Below are positions 44,645 through 53,254 of a stretch of DNA of 64,000 nucleotides, piece after piece. This stretch comes from Ilumatobacter sp963746265 (GTDB lineage Bacteria; Actinomycetota; Acidimicrobiia; Acidimicrobiales; Ilumatobacteraceae). The stretch is from assembly GCA_963746265.1 (NCBI GenBank), contig CAVVAM010000004.1:1-64000 (forward strand). The letters are read 5' to 3'. Within the stretch, counting starts at the first letter, position 1; each line of letters begins with the position of its first letter. The notes beneath the pieces are model-generated. The model saw only the letters and a list, made by a program, of their open reading frames with translations, made no database searches and was not told where the DNA came from. Both the position numbers and the translations under genes were made by a program.

Positions 44645-45463
44645 ATGGAACACCGGACGATTCGGACCGAGACCGCCGGCCACGTCGCGACGGTGTTCCT
44701 GCATCGTCCCCACCGTCACAATGCGTGGACGGGTCGCATGCACGCCGAGTTCCGTTCGGTCATGCACGATCTCGAGCTTCGCGACGAGATCCGCGTCGTG
44801 GTCGTCACGGGCACCCCTCCTGCGTTCTGCGTGGGCGGCGACAGCGACGCACTCGCCCAACACGCCGAACGTGGCGGGTACGACAGCGGTCTTCCACCCG
44901 AGCCGGCTACTCCCGGCATCAACCGCCGGCCCGAGTACGACGACGACTTCGCCTGGATGTTCGGTTTTCGCACTCCGATCATCGCCGCCGTCAACGGCGC
45001 CGCCGCCGGCGTCGGGCTGGCGTTGGCACTGTTCTGTGATCTGCGGTTCGGTGCGGCGAATGCCAAGCTGACCACCGCGGCGCCCAAGCTCGGCCTCCCG
45101 GCGGAGTATGGCATGAGCTGGGTTCTCCCCCGGCTGATCGGTGCGACCAGGGCCAACGACTTGCTGTTGTCGGGCCGGATCGCCACCGTGGGCGAGACCG
45201 AGTCGTGGGGCCTGTGGAACGGGGTGCTCGTCGACGGTGAGCAGGCGGTCGCCGCAGCACTCGACTACGCCTCGTCGCTGGCGACGAGTACCGGCCCGAA
45301 CGCCGTCACCGTGACCAAGGCGCAGATCTACCGCGACCTACACCGCCACGACTCGGCCGCATCGGTCGCAGAGTCCAAGGGTCTTCTGGACGTGGCGATG
45401 CGAACGGCGGAGTATCGCGAAGGAATCGCTGCGCTGCGCGAGAAGCGATCCCCCGAGTTCTGA
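44645..45463 (+). CDS. enoyl-CoA hydratase/isomerase family protein
   Basis: 272 residues of crotonase fold. Marks are VATVFLHRPHRHNAWTGRMH, VVVVTGTPPAFCVGGDSDAL with the oxyanion loop, and IIAAVNGAAAGVGLALALFC. The second catalytic glutamate position reads LPAEYGMSWVLPRLIG, so at least one Glu is in place. Probably a fatty-acid degradation or detoxification hydratase; substrate unknown. It starts 25 bp after the CysQ-like gene, with CAGACT 6 nt before its ATG. Confidence 0.85.
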   Translation: MEHRTIRTETAGHVATVFLHRPHRHNAWTGRMHAEFRSVMHDLELRDEIRVVVVTGTPPAFCVGGDSDALAQHAERGGYDSGLPPEPATPGINRRPEYDDDFAWMFGFRTPIIAAVNGAAAGVGLALALFCDLRFGAANAKLTTAAPKLGLPAEYGMSWVLPRLIGATRANDLLLSGRIATVGETESWGLWNGVLVDGEQAVAAALDYASSLATSTGPNAVTVTKAQIYRDLHRHDSAASVAESKGLLDVAMRTAEYREGIAALREKRSPEF

Positions 45464-45499
45464 GCAGTTGGCGCAGCCGGACCCGACCCCATGGAGCCG

Positions 45500-45505
45500 T
45501 ACACT
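45500..45505 (+). promoter_or_regulatory. -10 box deciding the start of the His-rich membrane protein
   Basis: TACACT lies 6 nt before ATG 45512 and inside the longer frame from ATG 45491, so 45512 is favoured as a leaderless start. Confidence 0.55.
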
Positions 45506-45511
45506 GGAGCG

Positions 45512-47476
45512 ATGGACGAGCAGGGCTCCACCCCACCCCGGCTGGCGATTCCGGCGATCGCGTCCGCGGGCGCCGCCGTGCTCCACGCGACCGCTGCCGG
45601 CACCCACGCCGAGATGGCCGGGCTCGCCCGAGTGTTCATGATCCTGGCGATCGCCCAGGCCGGCGCGGCGATCATCGGCTTCGTTCGCGCCGATCGGCTC
45701 GCTGTGCTGGCGCTCGTCGGCGTCAACGGCGCGGCGGTGCTGGGATGGGTGGCGACTCGGCTGACCGGGATCTCGTGGATCGCCGGACTCGAGGTCGCCG
45801 AACGTCCCGGTCCGGCCGACACGATCGCTGCGACGCTCGCACTCGTGGCGGTGACGGGAGCGGCTGCCGCGCTGGCGCGTGGGCCGGTAGTGGTCCCATC
45901 ACGTGCGATCGGCAGTGCTGCGGTGCTGGTCGGAATCCTGACCGTGCCCGGCCTCGCCGATGCGACTTCCCATGATCACGACGACCACGTCGATCACCAG
46001 GAGCTCGCCACGGGTGCCGACGACGGCGCGCACGACCACGGCGACGAGACGACATCCGAAGGCGTCGACCAGATCGCGCGAGGTGATGATCTCGTCGCTG
46101 CGCTGTCACCCGCACTCGCCAGCGACGGGCACGGGGACCACGGCACCGATGGCGCGGAAGGCAGCGAGGTCGATCATTCCCAGCACACCGACGACGAACA
46201 CGCGGCGTTCCTGGCCGACACCGGAGCGTGGCCCCGCCCCTGGGACCCGATGCAGCCGATCGACTTCTCGGGTGTCGAAGGCGTCAGCGACGAGCAGTTG
46301 GCACGTGCCGAGCAGCTCACCGCAGCAACGCTGCGCGAGCTCCCTCGGTTCGCCGACGTCACGACGGTCGGCGCACTGGGATACCGATCGATCGGCGACG
46401 AGAGCACCGGATTCGAGCACTACATCAACACCGGGCTCATCAACGACGACAAGTTCCTCGACCCCACCGCGCCCGAGTCGCTCGTCTACCGCGTCGACGG
46501 TGACGAGCGCACGCTCGTGTCGGCGATGTTCATCTCTGCCGAGACCCCGATCGACGACCCGTCGCTGACCGAGTTCGCCGGCCCGCTGATGCAGTGGCAC
46601 GTCCACGACAACCTCTGCTGGGGGCTCGACGACGACGGTGTTCCGGCGGTCAAGGGTGTCCTCGAGAACTTCGGCGGCAACTGCCCTCCGGGCACGATCA
46701 ACGCAGGTGGCGAGAACCCGATGGTGCACGTCTGGATCGCTCCGCACGAGTGCGGACCGTTCGCAGCGCTCGAAGGTCACGGTGCCGGTCAGGCCGGCGT
46801 CGGCGAAGGTGCCCGGATGGACCAGTGCGACCACGAACACGTCGACGAACACGACGAGCACGAGGTCGTCGAGACGAAGCCGTACGATCCGGAGCTGCCG
46901 ATCGACCTCGGTGGCGTCGATGGCGTCACCCCCCAGCAGCAGGCCTATGCCGAAAACCTCGTCGCGGCCACCGTGCGCGATCTGCCGCAATGGGCCGACC
47001 TCGACGTCGTCGAAGCGGCCGGCTTCCGGTCGATCGGCGACGGGGCGACCGGTCACGAGCACTACATCCAGTGGGACTGGATCGACGACGACAAGGTGCT
47101 CGACCCGGACTACCCGGAGAGCCTCGTGTTCGAGCCACGACCCGACGGTTCGAAGCGGCTCGTCTCCGCGATGTACATGATGCCGAGCAACACCCCGATC
47201 GATGAGGTCCCCGACTTCGGCGGCGCACTGATGCAGTGGCACGTCCACGGGGATCTGTGCTTCACCGACGACCCGGTGGCGCCGCAGGTCGCCGGAGTCA
47301 AGCCGGTCGGCACACCATGTTCGCCGCCGCTCGTCGACGGCACGATGTCACCGATGATCCACGTCTGGATCATTCCCCACGAGTGCGGTCCGTTCGCCGC
47401 GCTCGATGGCATCGCCGGCGGCCAGGTGCCCGATGGCGAGCAGATCCTCTGCGACGACGCCCACGGATCACACTGA
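45512..47476 (+). CDS. membrane protein with duplicated His-rich extracellular domain
   Basis: 654 residues. About four membrane segments fill the first 150 residues, followed by a His/Asp-rich stretch (SHDHDDHVDHQ, HDHGDETT, HSQHTDDEHAAFL). Two copies of one domain follow (about 245-430 and 455-650). Each contains PID-[FL]-GV-[ED]-GV, an ATLRELPRFADV-like helix, GYRSIGDESTGFEHYI, LMQWHVHDNLCW and MVHVWIAPHECGPFAALEG; a second His-rich joint (CDHEHVDEHDEHE) separates them. The invariant His, Cys and Asp suggest that each copy binds a transition metal outside the cell. No named family was recognised. Metal capture or sensing coupled to the membrane part is an inference. Confidence 0.75.
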   Translation: MDEQGSTPPRLAIPAIASAGAAVLHATAAGTHAEMAGLARVFMILAIAQAGAAIIGFVRADRLAVLALVGVNGAAVLGWVATRLTGISWIAGLEVAERPGPADTIAATLALVAVTGAAAALARGPVVVPSRAIGSAAVLVGILTVPGLADATSHDHDDHVDHQELATGADDGAHDHGDETTSEGVDQIARGDDLVAALSPALASDGHGDHGTDGAEGSEVDHSQHTDDEHAAFLADTGAWPRPWDPMQPIDFSGVEGVSDEQLARAEQLTAATLRELPRFADVTTVGALGYRSIGDESTGFEHYINTGLINDDKFLDPTAPESLVYRVDGDERTLVSAMFISAETPIDDPSLTEFAGPLMQWHVHDNLCWGLDDDGVPAVKGVLENFGGNCPPGTINAGGENPMVHVWIAPHECGPFAALEGHGAGQAGVGEGARMDQCDHEHVDEHDEHEVVETKPYDPELPIDLGGVDGVTPQQQAYAENLVAATVRDLPQWADLDVVEAAGFRSIGDGATGHEHYIQWDWIDDDKVLDPDYPESLVFEPRPDGSKRLVSAMYMMPSNTPIDEVPDFGGALMQWHVHGDLCFTDDPVAPQVAGVKPVGTPCSPPLVDGTMSPMIHVWIIPHECGPFAALDGIAGGQVPDGEQILCDDAHGSH

Positions 47477-47500
47477 ATTCCTGGTGCTGCACACCAATCG

Positions 47501-49162
47501 TCAGGGAAGTTCCAGGATCGTGACGGTGCCGCTGCCACCGTCGACACGAATCAGTGCCCCGTCGGGGATCCGCCTCGTGGCATCGGTCGCAGAGACGACG
47601 CACGGGATGCCCAGCTCGCGGCTCACGATGATCGCATGACTCAACGCAGCACCGACGTCGACCACGACGCCGCCGGCCGGCACGAACAGAGGCGTCCACG
47701 ACGGATCGGTGATCGGCGCCACCAGCACGTCTCCCGGCTCGAGCGCGGACGGGTCGTGCGAATCGAGCACGACCCGGGCCCGACCCTCCGACACGCCGGG
47801 ACAGCCGGGAAATCCCTGGATCGATTCGCCGCCCGCCAGCCGCACCGCATCGTTGTCCGAGCGCAGAGCCCATCCGGCGGGATCGGTCGTCGTCTCAGCG
47901 AAGACGAACGGCGGGATCCGTGCGCTGAGGTCGAGATACTCCTGCTTGCGGTCACGGATGCGACCGGTGAGCGATTCGGGGACCGGTCCGAGCAGGTCGT
48001 CTGCTTCTTCGTCCAGGACGAATCCGAAGTCCTCGATCTCGTCGAAGACACCACGATCCAGCATGCGCCGTCCGAGTTCACGAAGTGGCATCCTGATCTC
48101 CTGGATCAGGCGGATGTTGTTCGTCTTGGTGCGTTCGCGACCGGGCAACCAGGCGGACGAACACGAGATCGCAGCGGCCAGTTGCCCGTGGACCTCCGGG
48201 TCGCCTTCGACCATGGCCAACAGCGTCGTCGCGGCCCGCTCGCGCTCGGCCGAGCGCTCGGCCTGGTGACGCACGGGGTCGGCCGACTCGGGCGCATCAC
48301 GCATCCGGTCGATCGCGGCCAGCGCCAGGTTCGGGTCGGTCTCCCATGTCGGTGAGCGGGCCTCCCACTCGTTCGGCCCGCGACTGCCGAACTCGAACAG
48401 GAACTCCTCGAACCCCTCCCGGAACTGCTCGCCGGTCGGCTCCAGACGAGACAGCGCCCACATCGCGTAGCTCGGTTCGGCGGAGTCGACCTGACCGAAT
48501 CCTGCCATCAGCGGGAGGATCAGATCGGGGCGCCCGACCGCCTCGGCGGTGCCCTGGATCACGCCGACCGGCACGGTCGACAGGGTCGACACGAAGAGGT
48601 GCTCGGAGAAGAACTCACGATGCCACGGGAACAACTCGTGCGCGCAGTCCCACAGCTCCTGATCGGACATCGAGCCGAGGTCGGGGCGCCGGCCTCGGAG
48701 CTGGAGCGTTCGTTCGCGGTGTTCCGTGAGCCGGTCGAGATCGTCCACATTCGTCTGGGCGAAGACCCAACCGAACGTCTCCTGGAGCCGCTCGGTCAGA
48801 TCGGGGCGAACATCTCCGGGGCGTTCGACGTAGTCGGGGATGCCCGGCTGGGCGCCGAAGAATTGCTCGTCGATCATCTTCCACGACAGGCCGGGCGCCC
48901 GCTCGCCGAACAGGCGCATCACCGAGGCGTTGAGGTAGCAGTACCCGCCGGCCACGCCGAGGATCGTGAACGCGTCGGCGGGGAACTCGTCCGCGTCGAA
49001 CGCACCCATCCGGACGTAGGCGTCACGCCAACCGAGCTCTGACTCCCACAGCAGCGGATGCCTGGTGGCGGGCGTGACCGGATCGGGGAACACCTCGCCC
49101 ACGTTGGCTCGTGTGTAGATCGGGAAACGCGTGGACAACTCGGTATCGGTGACGGCGAACAT
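47501..49162 (-). CDS. PEP-utilizing enzyme family protein (swivel domain, no ATP-grasp)
   Basis: 553 residues from ATG 49162 (MFAVTDTELSTRFP). The C-terminal swivelling phosphohistidine domain is clear: GCPGVSEGRARVV, LEPGDVLVAPITDPSW and GGVVVDVGAALSHAIIVSRE with the phosphorylated His in ALSHA, then LGIPCVV. The first 400 residues resemble the middle part of rifampicin phosphotransferase or PEP-synthase-like proteins (FGSRGPNEWEARSPTW, NNIRLIQEIR). The N-terminal ATP-grasp nucleotide domain is absent, so a partner must supply phosphate, or the activity is different. No such partner is next to it. A TACAGT box (49219-49224, minus strand) would give a leader of about 50 nt. Confidence 0.75.
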   Translation of the reverse strand: MFAVTDTELSTRFPIYTRANVGEVFPDPVTPATRHPLLWESELGWRDAYVRMGAFDADEFPADAFTILGVAGGYCYLNASVMRLFGERAPGLSWKMIDEQFFGAQPGIPDYVERPGDVRPDLTERLQETFGWVFAQTNVDDLDRLTEHRERTLQLRGRRPDLGSMSDQELWDCAHELFPWHREFFSEHLFVSTLSTVPVGVIQGTAEAVGRPDLILPLMAGFGQVDSAEPSYAMWALSRLEPTGEQFREGFEEFLFEFGSRGPNEWEARSPTWETDPNLALAAIDRMRDAPESADPVRHQAERSAERERAATTLLAMVEGDPEVHGQLAAAISCSSAWLPGRERTKTNNIRLIQEIRMPLRELGRRMLDRGVFDEIEDFGFVLDEEADDLLGPVPESLTGRIRDRKQEYLDLSARIPPFVFAETTTDPAGWALRSDNDAVRLAGGESIQGFPGCPGVSEGRARVVLDSHDPSALEPGDVLVAPITDPSWTPLFVPAGGVVVDVGAALSHAIIVSRELGIPCVVSATDATRRIPDGALIRVDGGSGTVTILELP

Positions 49163-49276
49163 GAGACCCCCGAGGCTCGTTGACGACTGCTGACCGCTGC
49201 GCAGTGTGATCGGCGTCACTGTAGACCGTCCGCGAACGCCGTCCGATCTGCTCCCCGCCGACGGCATCATGGACGG

Positions 49277-50881
49277 ATGGCAGACGACTCCTCGAGTGAT
49301 CGAACCTGGGCGGCGTTCTCCGAGGCGGAGCCGTGGCTCGTCGATCGCGACGCGCTCCGCTGGATGGGCGTCGTCGAACGCCTTCGCGCCCAGGCCCGCC
49401 GTGACGTCCCCCGGCTGACCGCGCCGTCACGGCGCCCGCCGGCCGGCCGCGTCGCGGTGGTCGTCGCTCACCTGACCAGGGCGATCGGCCCGTGGATGTG
49501 GCGCAAGCGCCGAGGTGCCTACGCCGGCCCCGAAGTCAGTCGTGCCGATCTCTCGAAGCGGCTTCGGCTCGCAGCCGAAGCACTCGGGCCGAGCTACATC
49601 AAGCTCGGCCAGATCATCTCGTCGGGTGAGGGTCTGTTCCCATCCGAATTGGTCGACGAGTTCAAGAAGTGCCGCGATCAGGTGCCGGCCGAACCGTTCG
49701 ACGTCGTCCGTCTCACCGTCGAGCAGGATCTCGGTTGTCGGCTCGACGACATGTTCGAGTACTTCGACTCCGAGCCGCTCGCGGCCGCGTCGATCGCACA
49801 GGTGCACGCTGCCCGACTGCACACCGGCGAGGACGTCGTGGTCAAGGTCCAGCGCCCGACGGTGTCGAGGCTGGTGCACAAGGACCTGCGTGCGATGGCC
49901 TGGATCGCTCCCCATCTCGTCGGCCGCATCCCCGTCGCCGCGCTCGCCAACCCACCGGCGCTCGTCGAACTCTTCGCCGAGACGATCATGGAGGAACTCG
50001 ACTTCCGGCTCGAGGCCGCCAACATGCTCGACGTGGCCCGCGTGCTCCACGACCTGGGTCAAGACGGCTACGTCGTTCCCCGGCCCCACCCGGAGCTCGT
50101 GACGAAGCGGGTCCTCGTGATGGAACGCTTCTCGGGGTTCAACTTCGACGACGTCGCCGGCATGCAGGGCGCCGGTATCGACACCGAGGCGGTGATCCGC
50201 ACCGGCATGATCGCATTCATGGAGGGGGCCATGATCCACGGCGTGTTCCACGGCGATCTCCACGGCGGCAACCTGTTCGTGCTGCACGACGGGCGAACGG
50301 CGCTCCTCGACTTCGGGATCGTCGCCCGGCTCTCCCAGGAGCGCCGGCTCGCCTTCCTCCGCCTGATGCTCGGCGCCACCACGAACGACGTGAAGGGTCA
50401 GATGGCAGCGCTGCGCGACCTCGGCGCCTTGCCCCACGACACCGACCTCGACGCGGTGATCACCGACCTCGGGCTCGACCGCCCGCCGATCGACCCGACC
50501 ACGCTGACCGGCGACGAGATGGTCAAGGAGGTCCAGCGGGTCGTCAAGGCGCTCCTCGGGTACGGCGCACGGCTGCCGAAGGAGCTCATGCTGTATGTCA
50601 AGAACATGGTCTTCCTCGACGGCGCGATCGCCCGGCTCGCACCCGACCTCGATCTGCTCGCCGAAGTGACGAACATCTCGATGATGTTCGCACAACGCCA
50701 CGGTCAGCGGATCGCCACCGAGCTCGGGCTGGCGTCGACCGAGATCGAGTTCGACTTCGACGGGGTGAAGGCCGGATTCGGGCTCGACGCCGCTGTCGAC
50801 AGTCTCACCTACCGGGAGCTCCAGGAACGCCGCGAGTTGATCCAGAAGCGCATGCGTGCGCACGTCGAGAACAGCCGCTGA
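49277..50881 (+). CDS. ABC1/AarF/UbiB-family atypical kinase (copy 2)
   Basis: 534 residues, closer to classical UbiB than copy 1. Marks are LGPSYIKLGQIISSGEGLFP (KxGQ), AAASIAQVHAARL, VVVKVQRPTV, IMEELDFRLEAANM, GVFHGDLHGGNLFV and ALLDFGIVARL. Copy 1 has GDPHPGN where this one has GDLHGGN, so the two are old paralogs with different clients. CATCAT lies 6 nt before the ATG (one mismatch to the TANNNT pattern). It is followed by nucS after 16 bp. Confidence 0.88.
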   Translation: MADDSSSDRTWAAFSEAEPWLVDRDALRWMGVVERLRAQARRDVPRLTAPSRRPPAGRVAVVVAHLTRAIGPWMWRKRRGAYAGPEVSRADLSKRLRLAAEALGPSYIKLGQIISSGEGLFPSELVDEFKKCRDQVPAEPFDVVRLTVEQDLGCRLDDMFEYFDSEPLAAASIAQVHAARLHTGEDVVVKVQRPTVSRLVHKDLRAMAWIAPHLVGRIPVAALANPPALVELFAETIMEELDFRLEAANMLDVARVLHDLGQDGYVVPRPHPELVTKRVLVMERFSGFNFDDVAGMQGAGIDTEAVIRTGMIAFMEGAMIHGVFHGDLHGGNLFVLHDGRTALLDFGIVARLSQERRLAFLRLMLGATTNDVKGQMAALRDLGALPHDTDLDAVITDLGLDRPPIDPTTLTGDEMVKEVQRVVKALLGYGARLPKELMLYVKNMVFLDGAIARLAPDLDLLAEVTNISMMFAQRHGQRIATELGLASTEIEFDFDGVKAGFGLDAAVDSLTYRELQERRELIQKRMRAHVENSR

Positions 50882-50883
50882 AG

Positions 50884-50889
50884 TAGGTT
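50884..50889 (+). promoter_or_regulatory. -10 box deciding the nucS start
   Basis: TAGGTT with an 8-nt spacer to GTG 50898. It makes the in-frame codon at 50856, inside the upstream UbiB gene, unlikely as the start. Confidence 0.55.
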
Positions 50890-50897
50890 CGCGCCCC

Positions 50898-51569
50898 GTG
50901 CGCCTCGTGATTGCCCGCTGCTCGGTCGACTACGCCGGACGCCTGGCCGCTCACCTGCCGGAGGCCAACCGGCTCATCATGGTGAAGGCCGACGGGTGTG
51001 TCGCGATTCACGCCGACGGCGGGGCTTACAAGCCCCTGAACTGGATGAATGCGCCGAACAGGCTGGTCGAGATCATCGACGACGACCCGCCGAAGTGGGT
51101 CGTCACGAACCCGAAGGAAGAGACGCTGACCATCACGCTGCACGAGGTGCTGTCCGATTCGGCGCACGAGCTCGGGGACGATCCAGGCCTCCAGAAGGAC
51201 GGTGTTGAGGCCCACCTCCAAGAGCTGCTCGCTGCATCACCCGACGCGATCGAAGACGGATTGACGCTCGTGCGCCGTGAGTATCCAACGGCGATCGGTC
51301 CGATCGACCTCGTGTGCCGCGACGAATCCGACGCCGTAGTCGCGGTCGAGATCAAACGCCGGGGCGAGATCGACGGCGTCGAGCAACTCGCCCGATACAT
51401 CGAACGGCTCGAGCTGGACTCGTCGCTCGGTCAGATCCGCGGGGTCTTCGTCGCCCAATCGATCAAGCCGCAAGCGAAGGTGTTCGCCGAGAGCCGTGGC
51501 TTCCGTTGGGTCGAGGTCGACTACGACGCCTTGCGCGGCATGGCCCCCGACGAGCTCCGACTGTTCTGA
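50898..51569 (+). CDS. nucS: mismatch-specific endonuclease NucS/EndoMS
   Basis: 223 residues. Non-canonical mismatch repair nuclease of actinobacteria and archaea that cuts both strands at mismatches. The N-terminal DNA-binding domain begins VRLVIARCSVDYAGRLAAHL, with VKADGCVAIHADGGAYKPLN. The nuclease domain has DLVCRDESDAVVAVEIKRRG (Asp, then Glu-x-Lys of the RecB-like site) and RGEIDGVEQLARYIERL. It ends in ELRLF, like the clamp-binding tail reported for the family. No mutS or mutL is visible in the window. TAGGTT 8 nt before GTG 50898 supports the start. Confidence 0.95.
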   Translation: MRLVIARCSVDYAGRLAAHLPEANRLIMVKADGCVAIHADGGAYKPLNWMNAPNRLVEIIDDDPPKWVVTNPKEETLTITLHEVLSDSAHELGDDPGLQKDGVEAHLQELLAASPDAIEDGLTLVRREYPTAIGPIDLVCRDESDAVVAVEIKRRGEIDGVEQLARYIERLELDSSLGQIRGVFVAQSIKPQAKVFAESRGFRWVEVDYDALRGMAPDELRLF

Positions 51570-51633
51570 GATCAGCCCGATCCCCGCTCCGCAGGTGTGC
51601 CGGAGCACTCCGGCGGGCTGACGACGCCTCGGC

Positions 51634-52060
51634 GTGCTCGATCCGTTCGAACGCCCGGCTGCCGTCGCCGGCGGTGCCACCGTGGCGCCGACCCCGATGG
51701 TCCTGGCCGAGGGTCGCGATGCAGTGATCCCCGGAACGCTCGCGACCTGGATGTGGATCGTGGGCCTGGTGGTGGCAACGGCGACGACCCGATGCTCGTC
51801 TGCGCATACGTCGCTCCGCAGATCGGAGCCGGTCGGGCAGCGATCGCCGGATCGATCGAGCTCCCGATGGTGGACGTGGTGGGCCTGCGCCTCGGCGAAA
51901 CGGTCAGCACCCGCCGCCTCGTCGCCGCCATCTCCATCGGCGCCGCGATCGCGGCGACCCCGCCTCCAGCGCACGCGAGCCCCGGAGCGGACCTCGACCG
52001 GACACCTGCGCCGTCACCGAGACCGTACCCCGCCGCTGATCCGGTGAAGGGTTCCGTCTC
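51634..52060 (+). pseudogene. remnant of an EamA/DMT-type transporter
   Basis: The sense is split over two frames. LAEGRDAVIPGTLATWMWIV reads in one frame to about 51790. LVCAYVAPQIGAGRAAIAGS, IELPMVDVVGL and LGETVSTRRLVAAISIGAAI then read in the next. The latter fits the last EamA repeat (GAARAA-x-ISS-x-EP ... LGE-x-LS). The start and most of the transporter are missing. It fills the otherwise gene-free 594 bp between nucS and the mycothiol dehydrogenase gene. Confidence 0.45.
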
Positions 52061-52149
52061 AGCGGTGTGGCTGCGACGCTCGCCTTCGGTTCCGTGCCGT
52101 CCCCACCGCAGCAACTCCGGTGCCTGAGCGCGCCACTCGCACTGCGTGT

Positions 52150-52155
52150 TACCTT
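52150..52155 (+). promoter_or_regulatory. -10 box of the mycothiol formaldehyde operon
   Basis: TACCTT with an 8-nt spacer to ATG 52164. It overlaps the possible TTG start at 52146, favouring 52164. Confidence 0.55.
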
Positions 52156-52163
52156 CTGCGGCT

Positions 52164-53252
52164 ATGCCACAGGAAGTACCAGGAGTCGTCGCCCGCACCA
52201 AGGGCGAGCCCGTCACCCTCGAGACGATCGTGATCCCCGACCCGGGCCCGGGTGAAGCCGTCGTCGACATCCAGGCGTGCGGCGTCTGCCACACGGACCT
52301 GCACTATCGCGAGGGCGGAATCAACGACGAGTTCCCGTTCCTGCTCGGCCACGAAGCCGCCGGGATCGTCGAATCGGTCGGCGAAGGCGTCACCAACGTC
52401 GCGCCGGGCGACTTCGTCATCTTGAACTGGCGTGCCGTCTGCGGCACCTGCCGGTCGTGCCTGAGGGGCAAGCCGTGGTACTGCTTCTCGACGTTCAACG
52501 CGTCGCAGAAGATGACGCTGACCGACGGCACCGAGCTCTCCCCGGCGCTGGGGATCGGGGCGTTCGTCGAGAAGACGCTCGTGCATTCCGGGCAGTGCAC
52601 ACCGGTCGACCCCGAGGCGCCCGCCACGGCGGCGGGCCTGCTGGGATGTGGGGTGATGGCAGGTCTCGGTGCGGCGATGAACACGGGCGGCGTCGGTCGT
52701 GGCGACTCGGTCGCCGTGTTCGGCTGTGGCGGCGTCGGCGACGCCGCGATCGCCGGTTCGTACCTCGCGGGAGCCTCGACGATCGTCGCCGTCGACATCG
52801 ACGACCAGAAGCTCGCGTGGGCCAAGGAGTTCGGCGCCACCCACACCTGCAACGCGAACGAGACCGATGCCGTCGAGTACATCCGGTCGGTCACCGACGG
52901 CAACGGTGCCGACGTCTGCATCGATGCCGTCGGCCATCCGGAGGTGTACAAGCAGTGCTTCGATGCCCGCGACCTGGCCGGCACAGTGGTACTCGTCGGC
53001 GTGCCGAACCCCGAGATGAAGCTCGAACTGCCATTCATCGACGTCTTCGGCCGCGGCGGTGCCCTGAAGTCGTCGTGGTACGGCGACTGCCTGCCGAGCC
53101 GCGACTTCCCGATGCTGATCGACCTCTACCAGCAGGGGCGCCTCGACCTCGACCGCTTCGTCAGCGAGACGATCGGGATCGGTGACGTCGAGGAGGCCTT
53201 CCACAAGATGGAACGCGGCGAGGTGCTCCGCAGCGTCGTGGTGATGGACTGA
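52164..53252 (+). CDS. mscR: S-(hydroxymethyl)mycothiol dehydrogenase
   Basis: 362 residues of the zinc medium-chain alcohol dehydrogenase family. Catalytic zinc ligands are in GVCHTDLHY and LLGHEAAGI; the structural zinc cysteines are in CGTCRSCLRGKPWYC; the NAD fold is VAVFGCGGVGDAAIAGSYLA. The overall sequence and the adjacent metallo-hydrolase match the mycothiol-dependent formaldehyde dehydrogenase pair of actinobacteria (also called nitrosomycothiol reductase). It oxidises the formaldehyde-mycothiol adduct to S-formylmycothiol. Confidence 0.9.
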   Translation: MPQEVPGVVARTKGEPVTLETIVIPDPGPGEAVVDIQACGVCHTDLHYREGGINDEFPFLLGHEAAGIVESVGEGVTNVAPGDFVILNWRAVCGTCRSCLRGKPWYCFSTFNASQKMTLTDGTELSPALGIGAFVEKTLVHSGQCTPVDPEAPATAAGLLGCGVMAGLGAAMNTGGVGRGDSVAVFGCGGVGDAAIAGSYLAGASTIVAVDIDDQKLAWAKEFGATHTCNANETDAVEYIRSVTDGNGADVCIDAVGHPEVYKQCFDARDLAGTVVLVGVPNPEMKLELPFIDVFGRGGALKSSWYGDCLPSRDFPMLIDLYQQGRLDLDRFVSETIGIGDVEEAFHKMERGEVLRSVVVMD

Positions 53253-53254
53253 CC

